From: Nematostella vectensis
Taxonomy: Eukaryota; Cnidaria; Anthozoa; Actiniaria; Edwardsiidae
Length of the DNA: 60,000 nucleotides
Direction of reading: 5' to 3'
Assembly: GCF_932526225.1 (NCBI RefSeq)
Contig: NC_064044.1
Coordinates: 10,056,050 to 10,116,049, forward strand
The position numbers were made by a program, and so were the translations under genes. Every line of letters starts with the position of its first letter. Positions within the stretch are counted from its first letter, which is position 1. Shown here piece by piece: positions 36,383 to 47,161 of this stretch. Under the pieces are notes generated by a model. It saw only the letters and a list, made by a program, of their open reading frames with translations, was not told the origin of the DNA and made no database searches.

Positions 36383-37210
36383 ACATCCGAAACACACCTA
36401 TTTCATCAGACTAGTGCAATTAAAGCTGAAATCGTTGATCCAATGCGCATGCCAGCTTATCTAAGATCTATGAAATGTCATGACATTTTAGATCCGTGTA
36501 TCGAGCACGGGCGTAGGCCCAGGATTGGCCGGAGGGGGGGGGGGGGGGGGGGTTGCGCAGTCATAGGTATCACATGGAAAAAGCATAGTATAAGAAAATT
36601 CCTTAATAGGAAACGACCCACTTTTTGGCCGCCAAGGGGGGATTTTGTAACAATGGTCTACACTGCTGTCTACATACAGTGTTGAGTATAGACTTTTTAC
36701 GGCATCGTCGGTGAGGACATTTAGTCGCCCGCGAACAGTACGTAAGCGGTCTTTGTTGCCCTTGACTACGTAAAGATGGCGTCTTAGTTGGAAAAGCCCA
36801 TTGTATTTTAAACCAATCAAAAACAGCATAATTTAGGTAGGTAAACGAGGTAAGTTCGTGTCGCGAATGATTATTAAACATTCTACGATCTTTTCCGTCT
36901 TGGCATGTTTTGTTGGTTGTGTATCGCATCGCCATTAGAGGCTTCAGCTGTTTTTATTGATTGTGGCTTTCAAATTGGTTTTACATAAAGTTAGTAGCTT
37001 ACTATCATAATGCTATGGTTTCAGAAAACCTCTACGATAACTTTAAGCAACTTGAATATTTTGCAAGCTTCTACAATAATTAGTATGAGTATTATGTTTT
37101 CGTATTTCGTTTGCTAAAATAATGGAGTCTGCCTGATTCAACCGAAAGCTATAAGTACTTACTTAATTTATACAAATATATTACAATGATATCGGCCTTT
37201 AATTCTAACT
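36383..37210. other. Spacer with a 19-base poly-G tract
   Basis: A run of G lies at 36534-36552 after GCCCAGGATTGGCCGGA, a context resembling the ends of other short repeats in this window. Otherwise AT-rich with no supported gene. Confidence 0.5.
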
Positions 37211-39266
37211 TCATTGCTTTTCTTTGCTTTTAAGATTACGCCGTTTCTTCTCAGGAATAACGTTCCTGTTAGCCGGTGCAACGATCACGTAGTGATCTTG
37301 GATGATGGCTTTGAGGCGATTTGTAGCCGGCTTTGTTTGGCTGTGCGTACGGTGCAGGGCCTGAAGCTCATGGTGGATTGATTCGCCTCCCTGCTCCCCG
37401 AAAAAGCCCAAAGGGAATCTCCAGCGCCTGATGAATTCCACGACGTGGTGCTCCAGCATGTGGAACTTGGGAGGGAAAGACTCATCAGGAAATGTTTCGC
37501 GGTAGTAACCACATAGTAGTTTGATATCTTGCTCTGTTTGCGAAAAATAAGTCAAAATAGGTTTGAATATTTAGGTTGTAGAATGGCACTATTTCAATTC
37601 GTATTTACCCAGAATTGATAACTGTTCTTGGGACATCGGGGTCGCAGAATTGTACTTGAAGTGGCAAACACTGAATAAGCTGAACAACTGTTGGAATTTT
37701 GCCTTGACAGTTCTTGCCTGGCCAAGTAGTTCTGGACACTCAGTCTGGCAGACCTCAATGACTCTGGCAAACAGCTTCGATATTCTTGGGCTTTGTGAAC
37801 AAAATGTGGACAAAATCCAGTTACTAAACCACCTGTCGTAGCAAAACAAATACTTTAAGATATGTTGCTATTTCAACCAATTATTTCGTTTCTAACAAAG
37901 GATTAATTTAGATTTTTATAAATAAAAACCTACCGCCTAAGCTTTCCAAGGGCAAACCAAGGTAGGCGGAGGTGAGCTTTCGTGGCCAAGGCCTCTCCCT
38001 CTGGAATCTGCAAGATGAGTTCCTTGCCAAGGGCTTTCTTTAGAACTGCCTCGCGCTCCTTCTTCTCCTTTTGTCGCAGTTGATGGATAACCAGGGTGTC
38101 CATCTCCCCACCCGCGCTTAGCCTCCCACCGACCTTCTGTAAATGAGAGACCCTTCTTCTCAAATGCCGGACAGAGACCTCGTCATTTGGCTTTTGGGAA
38201 TTTGGCGTGTGTTTTAACACCAATGACTGTGGATCAAAAACAGTAATTAGCTTATTTTGACAAGAAGAAATGGTCAAATTGAATGTTTTTTTTCGGGGGG
38301 GGGGGGGGGGTATTTACCTTTCCGCGGCATGGTAGTGAGACGGTTTTGTCAGCTGAGCGCTTTAAAAGTTCTCGCACCACTGCAGTCCCCAGTTCGGCGA
38401 CCTCCCTATTCATTTTCCCATCTCTCAGGTCTTTTAGGGCCTCGCTGATTGTCTGGGATGGCTGCTGTTGGGCGACGTTTGGGGGGGCGCTGCCTTCGCT
38501 TGGTCGACATTCATGTTCCCCACAATGCTGATATTGTACTTCCTTACCGCATCCTTTGCACTTGTATATTTGACTTTCTATCAGACCAAGTAGCGTACGG
38601 TTGAACTTTTTGATGTCGTCCCCGGAACTGAGGATTGTTTTATACACCGGGCATGAAGAGTTAACTTCAAGGGCTTGTGTAAGGCACGCGCCACAAGCAT
38701 TATGCGTAAATATTGTCTCGACCGGTTTGTCCAATAGCTCGCTGCAAATTGGACAATAGAAGTCGTCTTTTCGGACTTCGTTAAACTCGAACCGTTCTGA
38801 AAAATTATCAATCCGTCGACTTGCAATCTCTTTTGTCACATCGGCTATTTGATCTTGTAACGCCGCAACAGAGTCTACAAAGGAGATCCGTCGCTGCGCT
38901 TTTCTTGTGTTTCCACCACCTCGCTTTGACTTTTTTGGTCTTCCTCCTTTTCTTGCAAACTCTTCTTTTTCGCAAGTACTGCAAGTGTCAGTGTGTTTTT
39001 CCCAAAAAAACGACCTCGCGAGTGTGGATGCGATACGACCGAAAACACTCACGACAGAACTTCGATGGGTGAATCGTCTGATCGTCCTTTTCAATACTCA
39101 AATTGTAGGTTTCAGCAAGAAATACTACGTGGTCCTTGCAATTATAACTAGTTTCGAACCGGTCTTTGTATTTCTTGAGGCGATTTTCACAAACTCTGCA
39201 AATTTTTTCAAGATTTTGTAGGTGAATACTGTTAATGCGTTCACCTTCCGAGGTCGCGCCGGCCAT
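37211..39266 (-). CDS. RAG1 N-terminus-like protein (N-RAG-type), four exons
   Basis: Exons: 39266-38318, 38226-37934, 37832-37609 and 37533-37211, all with GT-AG junctions. Exon 1 follows RAG1 outside its catalytic core: IHLQNLEKICRVC...TIHPSKFCREC (RAG1-type IH..NL..LCR.C and IHP..FC..C), then HTDTCSTCE, a basic stretch, and a RING-like FYCPICSELLDKPVETI...CGACL...CP followed by KCKGCGKEV. Exon 4 has a conserved FHMLEHHVVEFI...GFFGEQGGESIH block that I recall from invertebrate transposon-like proteins. No RAG1 core is seen. The best fit is the N-RAG-TP group, mobile elements whose protein resembles the RAG1 N-terminus. The frame changes once in exon 1 at a seven-base A run (39004-39010, T on the coding strand), exactly between the two zinc regions, so the copy may be broken. 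Confidence 0.75.
38295..38310 (+). repeat. Poly-G tract (16 G) beside the first donor of the RAG1-N-like gene
   Basis: On the coding (minus) strand the intron begins GTAAATA and then runs into 16 C residues. Confidence 0.85.
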
Positions 39267-40047
39267 GAACTCCAAATATTAAGTAAGTTCAGAAATCAGT
39301 CAAAAAGCATTCGCGATACCGTAAGAGTGTAGAAATGAGAACTGTAAAGGGGAGATATTGGGTTGGATGCAGTGGTTGCGATATAAAAACTCAGGCAAGA
39401 TCATAGTCTGAACATGAAGTCATTTATTTTGCGCAATTTGTTTCCGCCATTAATTGCCTTAGCACTGTAAAGTAAACTCTTCTTATTGTTACAGTATTCA
39501 TGGCACTGCCGCTTATAGCACCTTATCTGTGAGGTAATTCCCTAAATATTCTAAAAATGCTCATTGCGCACACTTGTCTTTCAACACTAGCTGGTACGCA
39601 TCACGTTTTTTACTTCCAAGTATCGAGGAAGCGTGCGCCGAGAGCGCCGCGCGTTAGTCATTAACAGAGTTAATAACCATGACTTCCGGTCTGTTATTAA
39701 AAGCGCGGTCGCTCAGCTAAATGTCCTCTTAGCGGCTGTTTGAAATAGCCGCTAAGAGGTTCAAATTTGGAACAGGACCAATGATATTCGGTAACTGTTG
39801 ACGGTGACCAACTAGCCAAAAATCCCCCACACACACACACACACAAATAAAAGAAAGAAAAAAACACACGCATCACAACTCAATGCCAAACGTTTTATTT
39901 CTTCAATATTAATTCTTAGCTTTTGAGATGATACAAAAAGCAAAGAAATTCTTGATATTTCTCGTTTTTTCTATCGCCACAGAGGCGGTAATTGCCAGGT
40001 CGAAATCGTGTTATTTCTTGTACGGGGCTAGACATTCAAGTCAAAAT
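39267..40047. other. Region upstream of the RAG1-N-like gene, with a perfect 13-bp hairpin
   Basis: CCTCTTAGCGGCT (39725-39737) and AGCCGCTAAGAGG (39747-39759) form a perfect inverted repeat with a 9-base loop. A CA microsatellite lies at about 39828-39845. No gene was found. The hairpin could be a transposon end or a recent inverted duplication. Confidence 0.6.
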
Positions 40048-41062
40048 TTATGCAGTCATGATGTATATCTGCTTTTTTAGGTGTTCCATTTTGGCCTCCT
40101 CTGCCTCCGCACGTTCCACGGCGGCGTTGCCATGCCTGATAATAATCTGGAAACTGTCGCAATAAGGGCAGGTGTCCACGTGAGGCTTACGGAACGAGAG
40201 GCTAAACGTTTTGAATATTCTCCTATAAGAAGTAAAACTCATGGAGCGATGTCGACCCTTCCAATGCCTTTCTTGGCTAAGAAATCCCGCCATAATTGTT
40301 AGATGACAAGTATTGCTTCTCCTTTGTAAATGCGCGCGCGTAATGGGACTGTGAACGGTCATAGCTTCTGAAATGCTCAACGACCTGGAAAAGTGAAAAA
40401 AAAAAAGAAACACGCACAATCATCTGTCACTTAATCAATGAGTCAATCAATCATTCAAACAGTGAGTCAGAATCAATCAATCAAACAGTCAGTCATTCAG
40501 TCAATTCAAGTCTAGTGAAACGATACCTCTGCTTTGATTCGAAGTGAGATTTTTCTCTGTTTTGTGTGAAACGCCTCTGGTCTTCGAGAACATACCCAGA
40601 AAATGGCTGGACCTTTTTCAAGAGCACCGATATCTTCTTCTTTCCTATGCTGAAGACTCTCATGAAGGCCACTTTGCATATTTTTACTTTTTTTAGCCCT
40701 GTGTTGTCCTTTATATGGTAGCTTATAATATTCCTCTTTCCGTCACAAGAGACATCGATCAGTGCACAAAGGTGCATATTCTGATCCCTGTATGTCATTC
40801 TGTCGTTGTTGTCCCTTATCGATTTGATAACGTCCCTTCCGTAGGCTAGCAGGAAATTGTTTCGAGGGCAGCGTTCTAAGCTCATAAATTCAACGTCCTT
40901 GAAGGGTCGATTCTTTCTTGGCTTCAGTTTTTTGGAACGCACGCTCTTGATCGTTTTGACCCTACTTCCAGGCAATTGGCTGCCCGCGTCATTTCTCGCA
41001 ATATATTGAATTGCTGGGGCGGCGTGTGTCGGCAATCTTGTCAAAATTGTACCCAAAACCAA
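40048..41062 (-). pseudogene. N-terminal half of a DUF7869-like transposon protein
   Basis: Exon A is 41062-40527 and exon B is 40384-40048, joined by a GT-AG intron. Exon A has the LCALIDVSCDGKRNIISYHI...VCKVAFMRVFSIGKKKI region, which I recall from a family of uncharacterised invertebrate transposon-like proteins whose C-terminal half is called DUF7869. Exon B has the SYRRIFKTF...HVDTCPYCDSF zinc-like segment and an acidic helix that normally comes just before the DFHKN block. The DFHKN block is not downstream on this strand. It is found on the other strand at 41402 onward. The start codon is uncertain. Confidence 0.55.
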
Positions 41063-41401
41063 TATTGCTAAAATAAATAATTGGAGAAACGCCTTACTAA
41101 ACTCTTATATCCGTATATTCAAAATCAAAAAAGCAAAACAACGTGCGCACTCGACAGCAAACAGTTGATGGAAATGGCGCGCGCGCTTCCTAGATAGGTC
41201 TTGATGTGTTTTCTTTCGAATTTCGAATTTGCGCGCTCATTGTCTGTCTGTTTGTTGTTGTTGTTTTTATGTATTACTTCTACTGGTGAAAAGGTGCGCA
41301 CATGGTTGAGGCGACATGACGGGAAAAACCTGCGTGTATGCACTTATTTGAGACATTTTTCCGTGTCATGTCGGTCGAGGCACCAAGAGATGGCGTTTCA
41401 G

Positions 41402-42221
41402 GCTTCCATTTTGATTTCCACAAAAACATCATGTGCCCTAACATAAAAACTCAAGATAGCTACTACGCAAGCAAACTGGCTACTTACGCTTTTGGAATTC
41501 ACAGCGGAGCCTCTGGAATAACAACTACTTACATTTGGCCAGAAAACGTCGCTCCAAAGAATCCTGATAGTCTTCAGAGTTGTATATATTATCACTTAAC
41601 ACGAGTAGAACAAGACAATATAGGATGGATAATTTTCTGGGCGGACAACGCTCGTTCCCAGAACAAGAACTATACTGTCGCGCTATTCCTAGAGCATCTA
41701 GTGGAATGTGGCTTCAGACGACGAATTGACTAATTTTTTGTTGCCGGACACTCATATGGCGCGGTCGATCGTGACGCCGGCAGGTGCGAAAAGCTTATAC
41801 GCAAAGAAGAGAATGCCCAGCTGATTACGTCGAACTGATAAACGAAAGCTCTCTTCACCCCAAAACACACTGGATCGAGTTAGATCAGTCGAACTTCAAG
41901 AATTACTTTGTGTGGCTAAGGGAGAGATATGTGGATAGCCGGAAAGATAACTACCGAGCTTCGTACCGTTTTAGTGATATAATGCATTTGAATTATGGAA
42001 TAGGTGAGCGCGCAGATCCTGCTAGAGACAATGTTATCAAAACTTACAGACACCCAGGAGTTGTTTGGATGAGAAAAACGCTAGACCCGTTTGAAGAGGT
42101 ATCCTTTACAAAAAGAGGACTACATCAAGATATGAACATAAACAATGTACCGAGATTTCCCGAGGGTCAGTTGCCGCTCTCTGACAAAAAGCACCATGAT
42201 TTAGATTTTGTAAGTTCTTGA
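41402..42221 (+). pseudogene. C-terminal half of a DUF7869-like transposon protein, with stop and frameshift
   Basis: After a TTTCAG acceptor at 41401 the frame reads FHFDFHKNI, then ATYAFGIHSG, YIWPENVAP, IIFWADNARSQNKN and, after an in-frame TAA at about 41731, FFVAGHSYGAVDRDAG. This order is that of DUF7869-type proteins, in which DFHKN, D...QNKN and GHS..DRD look like a transposase or RNase H-like core. The frame changes near 41785 and then stays open to 42221. The element is therefore dead as read. Its N-terminal half lies upstream in the opposite orientation. Confidence 0.6.
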
Positions 42222-42313
42222 CCCCACGAGGGAAAATGTATTTTAGAAACGTGTTACAATCAAATCAATAAATGACTAAATTCATGTCTCAGGATGGGGG
42301 ATTTTATTTAAAG

Positions 42314-42720
42314 CAATCATGCTCGTCTTTTTTGCGTACGGTCATTACACGCTGCTAGGGGCCTGCACGCCAGGGGAGTACGCAGCGCCCCTGTCACCTG
42401 CCTTGCCCGACAGGGCTAGTGTCCATGCTGTAGGTCAGCGAACGTGACACAACAACAACAAACCAATCATGCTCGTCTTTTTTGCGTACGGTCATTACAC
42501 GCTACTAGGGGCCTGCACGCAAGGGGAGTACGCAGTGCGCCTGTCACCTGCCTTGCCCGACAGGGCTAGTGTCCATGCTGTAGGTCAGCGAACGTGACAC
42601 AGCAACAACAAACCAATCATGCTCGTCTTTTTTGCGTACGGTCATTACAACGCTGCTGGGGGCCTGCACGCCAGGGGAGTACGCATGCGTCTGTAACCTG
42701 CCTTGGCCGACAGGGCTATG
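42314..42720. repeat. 150-bp tandem repeat, three copies
   Basis: CAATCATGCTCGTCTTTTTT starts at 42314, 42464 and 42614, exactly 150 bp apart. The copies differ by a few substitutions, and the third is truncated. Confidence 0.9.
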
Positions 42721-42827
42721 GTCCGGGAAAGGGCCCACATTTAAGCAGTAGACAGTTTAATGATGATTTTAATGATATATTAGATGTGTGATTGGCAAGA
42801 TTTTTTATGAGGATTGTCCGGTCCCCC

Positions 42828-42850
42828 ATTCTTGCAGAAACAGCAAGAAT
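42828..42850. other. Perfect 8-bp hairpin
   Basis: ATTCTTGC, a 7-base loop, then GCAAGAAT. It does not match the histone mRNA stem-loop. It may be an element end. The surrounding 42721-43380 holds no gene that I can support. Confidence 0.4.
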
Positions 42851-43414
42851 GCATTAAACAGTCATTACATTAATTGACAATGCATCTTAATAACAGCGAT
42901 ACTGAACATGTTCGAATGTACGTTTGAATTGATGCTGATATAAAGCCTGACAATGTAATGTACGACTGTGGGTTTCATCCCTTCCTCGTTATAGAGCAAA
43001 CATGACTGATCTATGTATGAGCTACGGTAATTGATCGTTTCCATTTCTCAAGCATCACTTTTGATGTTTGTGCGTAAGCATGTCTGCTCCATAGGGACTT
43101 GTTGTAACCGGTTTTAAATGGTTGTATTTTTAGGATTAAGTACCTAGAAATACTCGTTGTACCACCTCTTGAGACTGGACTATTGATATTTTACATTTTT
43201 TTTCTTTTTATAATCTTACTTACAGAACCTTGGACTTGGTGCCCGGGGATTCGGTGTACTACCTTTACGATCGAGGACCCTAGAGGCGAGACTGTCTATT
43301 CTACGTACCTGCCTCTGCGACGGTGGAATTGGTTCATTTCTTTCTGCAGCCTCGCTTTTCGACACCTGATTGGATGAACGAACACTTCATCACGTGCGAA
43401 GGCCCCCTTCTTAC

Positions 43415-45763
43415 CTGTTACAGCAATCTGAAAGCTGTTTAGCACATCTCCGTAACAATAGTAAGATTGTGTCGGGTAGGCGTATCCAGTTCTTAGCGCT
43501 CGTGAAGCTAGTTCGAATCTCCGAAGCATTGGTTGCACGGGTGAAGGCGTTCCGCGCTCGACAATTCCTCTCAAGTCGACCAATAACCTACCGTACGTGT
43601 CAGTTCCAAAACAGTATACAAGAATGGCTGCCTCACGTTCTGGTATATCCTCCCTCAATTCAGTTAGCGTCGATTCGAGAAAATCTCTTCCCTCTGCCCA
43701 ATATCTCTGCTGGCTATCAGGACCAAGGCTGTCATCTCCGGGCTTGGGTACAATCAAAGCTTCCTAACTTGATGCCACAGATTCTCAATTAATATCTAAA
43801 TTAACTCATGATCTTGCCGTAAAAGGTGCACGACAGACAAGAGTCGATATGGTAACCCAACTAGCCGTACCTGAGTATCACATCCTATCAAGCGAAGGCG
43901 CTACTCTGCTCCCGCAGTATCAGGTCTGTTATGGTCACGACCAAAGACGTGTTGGAAGGGTTTCCATAGCTGCCTCGCTACATCTTCTTCCGCTATTTGT
44001 TGATCTTCCTCAAAGAACCCAAGAACACGGTACACACCAACTTCTGGAATACCATCACCGTCACTGCATCTTGCACTAGGAAACTCCATCATGATCCGAA
44101 GATATTGTCGATGACCTGTAACGACACTACATTTCAATTTAGTTTTTTTATTTACTTGCCTGCTATGGTGGTCGCCGGCATACAATAAGTATAAATTTTA
44201 ATTTACACCATATCGATTTGCCTGTCGAACAGAGAACACTGTCAGTAAACTAAGCATGGTTGATAAGAAGGTTGTTAAGAGGGCAAGGGGGGGGGGGGGG
44301 GCAACATGGTCAAGTTGCGTGACGTCATCGATGATGAGGCACTATCGTCATCAGATGATGGGCCGTTTTATGAAAAATTGTAAATGTACCTTCTATTTGA
44401 GGGTAAGTTCTGTTGGCTGGAAATTCATCCTGTCGCAAGCAGCACACATCGAGATACTCTCCCAAGAATGGCAGGCACACACGGGCTACACTCCAATTCA
44501 TTTTCACTCTAAACCAGCACAGGGTAGCGACAGACTGCCCAAAATACCCTCATGACTTAATAAGCTGTACTTACGGCAAGCTCAGGGATCTGCTTCCCTA
44601 TTTGGGGTTATAAATACAAATAATTTGCTTAATATTAGACTTGCTTTAAATTCTACATGAGTTAACAGTAGCGGATCAAGGAGGAGGGTTTATGGAGTTG
44701 GACCCCCCCCCCCCCACCTTTGGGCTGCCAGAAAGCCATATGTAACAAAAAAAAGAATAACCCACTCCCCGCTTTGCCACAAAACCAACCCCCCCCCCCC
44801 CCCTTTAGCGAAAAGCTAGATCCAGCTCTGTATAATATTACTGGCTAACACCGGAGCAAGCGAGTGACGCGGTGAGCCTGGATTCACATATCCACCATGA
44901 TCAATGGATTACTGGAACGTACCTTCTCCACAAAGATCTTGGATAGCGGAATAGGCATTCTGGTTCCTTCGTGCGCTCAAGGTGTCAATTTGACGTGCTA
45001 TTTCCAGGTGCTGAACTAAGCCATACGCTTCATCATGTCTACGGATACCAGTTACCATTTGTGACACTCGTGTTGGCATTACCTCTGTACTTCCCTCAGC
45101 TGTATGGAATGTAACTTCTGGTGCCCAAGTCAACTGCTGCAAATGTGTACGGAAAGACAACGATAAGATATAATTAATAAAACAATCATGTGTGTTACCT
45201 ATAATGATTTTTCGAAGAGCGACAGGAATTCGCGGATAACAGAAGACATCTGGATCTCTTCGGTGCTGGCTGGCTGTCACGATAACCTTCTGTGTCTCGG
45301 CTTGGGATCCGGCTTCAGTTGTGTCATCATGTTCTACCTCTGAATCCACTGACATACTCTCTTGCGACTCCTGAAAAAAAGTGTACACTTAGAACACTAC
45401 CGATGTAGGTGCCTATCTAGTATGCTCTTACATACTTGGGCATCATCGAACTGGCGGCTTGAATGCGCCGCTTGATCTGAGCCCTGCTCTGCAAGCTGTT
45501 GCTTCAGTAGTGGTAAGAGGAAATGCGCGTTTTTGTCAATCATTTTCGTTCAGAATACACATACCTGCGAGTATTTTGTCATTCCCGTCTTTCATCCAAG
45601 CCAAAGACACGATAGTTTGCTTTTTGTCCCTAGGGACAAACAATTCGTTTACCGCAGCTTTATAGGATGCGACATCGAGGTGGCTATTTTGCGCTTCTTC
45701 ATCGCTGAGAAGTTTTCGAAGTTCTTCCCTCTCAACATTTACTAACGGGAACTCGTCGTGTAC
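43415..45763 (-). CDS. Unrecognised multi-exon protein-coding gene
   Basis: At least eight candidate exons with good splice sites run on the minus strand: 45763-45565, about 45490-45436, 45370-45199, 45136-44923, 44597-44575, 44508-44390, 44115 to about 43920, and 43763-43415. Exon 1 reads VHDEFPLVNVEREELRKLL; the third starts ESQESMSVDSEVEHDD, an acidic linker; the fourth has MVTGIRRHDEAYGLVQHLE; the seventh has RIMMEFPSARCSDGDGIPEV; the last has EALIVPKPGDDSLGPDSQQR and LVYCFGTDTYGRLLVDLRG. I do not recognise the family. There is no signal peptide or transmembrane segment in the parts read. The absence of stops within exons and the donor quality argue for a real or recently active gene. The 5' start, the boundaries of exons 2 and 7, and the 3' end are not settled. 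It could also be a transposon gene. Confidence 0.5.
44666..44830. repeat. Short repeat with poly-C tracts and weak inverted ends
   Basis: It begins CAGTAGCGGATCAAGG and ends AGCTAGATCCAGCTCTG, whose reverse complement (CAGAGCTGGATCTAGCT) is similar. Inside are C runs at 44703-44715 and 44789-44803. It lies in an intron of the unrecognised gene. Confidence 0.4.
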
Positions 45764-46139
45764 CTGCAAAAAAAGGTAGTCGCAGTTTTTCTCCACGTCC
45801 GCAAAAACAACATGGCGGACATAGTGAAGAAGGCATACGATTTTTTAAAAATGAACGCATTTTGCCTTTATCCAGCAACTTCGGAGCGTCAAATTAGCGA
45901 ACAAGCATGGGCGAAGACATAGAAATCAAGACCTATCCCCACATCCTCTTAAGTATGTTTCTTCAAACAATTTCAAGTAAGTTTAGTCTAGCATTTTTAT
46001 ACTGGAACTTGTCAAATTGATAGGAGAGATAGGTGCGATATCGAACCATTATCACTGATATCTGATATTGAGATTAGGATATTATCATTGTTTTCCTCTA
46101 ATTATATGCTATTAGATAGTGGTTAGACCCCTTTCCTCT

Positions 46140-46760
46140 CCTTTCCTCATCCCTCGATATTGTGATATTATCGGAGATTATTTTATTTAATCTACTAGAT
46201 GTCTATTTAGATACCCTCTTTCCCTCTGCTCTACCCCTCGATATTGTGATATTATCCTAGATTATCTTATTATCATCTACTAGATGTCTATTTAGATCCT
46301 CTCCTTCCATCTGCTGGACCCCTCGATAGTGTGATAATATCGGAGATTATCTTATGAGAATCTACTTGATGTCTATTTAGATCCCCTCCTTCCATCTGCT
46401 GGACCCTCGATATTGTGATATTATTGGAGATTATCTTATTATCATCTACTAGATGTCTATTTAGATCCCCTCCTTCCATCTGCTGGACCCCTCGATAGTG
46501 TGATAATATCGGAGATTATCTTATTATCATCTACTAGATGTCTATTTAGATCCTCTCCTTCCATCTGCTGGACCCCTCGATAGTGTGATAATATCGGAGA
46601 TTATCTTATTAGAATCTACTAGATGTCTATTTAGATCCTTTCCTTTCATCTGCTTTACCCCTCGATATTGTGATATTATCTGAGATTATCTTATTAGAAT
46701 CTACTAGATATCTATAGAGATTCATTCGTCCTCTCTGCTGGACCCCTCAATATTATCGGA
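46140..46760. repeat. ~85-bp AT-rich tandem repeat, about 7-8 copies
   Basis: Each unit holds CCCCTCGATATTGTGATATT, GGAGATTATCTTATTATCAT, CTACTAGATGTCTATTTAGA and a CCTTCCATCTGCTGGAC segment. CTCGATA recurs roughly every 82-87 bp from about 46150. A second, looser duplication of about 110 bp lies at 46825-47000 (TATCAAGTCATGAGATG). The region 45830-46140 holds no gene I can support. Confidence 0.85.
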
Positions 46761-47161
46761 TATCCGACTACGAAATCTACTGTGACTGTCACGTTTGTAG
46801 AACGAGTATATATGTGATATTATATTATATTATCAAGTCATGAGATGAAATAATCAAGGTTCAACACAGCAGTTCTAAAGTTATAGTATCTGATATATAT
46901 ATATATCAGTAATTAGATGGACTATCTATGTGTAAATCTTATCTGATATTATCAAGTCATGAGATGCAATAATCTAGGTTCAACATGGCAGTTCTAAGGG
47001 TATAAGATCTGATAAATATCAGAAATTAGGTTTGTGAGCTTTGTTATAATATCGACTAAATATCTGATACTAGAACCCTGTGAAAAAATATCTGATTTAT
47101 ATCCGATTTTAGATGAGTGATAAATATAGTATAAATATCATCCCGGACCCCAGAATATGTG

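Noticed and set aside
37211-39266. A functional V(D)J-type RAG recombinase
   Set aside because: Only the non-core N-terminal part resembles RAG1; no core catalytic region, no RAG2-like gene and no recombination signal sequences were seen.
42828-42850. Histone-type 3' stem-loop
   Set aside because: Stem and loop sequence do not match the histone consensus and no histone gene is near.
45814-45924. Plus-strand 36-codon ATG frame (MADIVKKAYDF...) divergent from the unknown gene
   Set aside because: Too short, no donor I could place with confidence, and no known family; it may be a first exon but is not supported.
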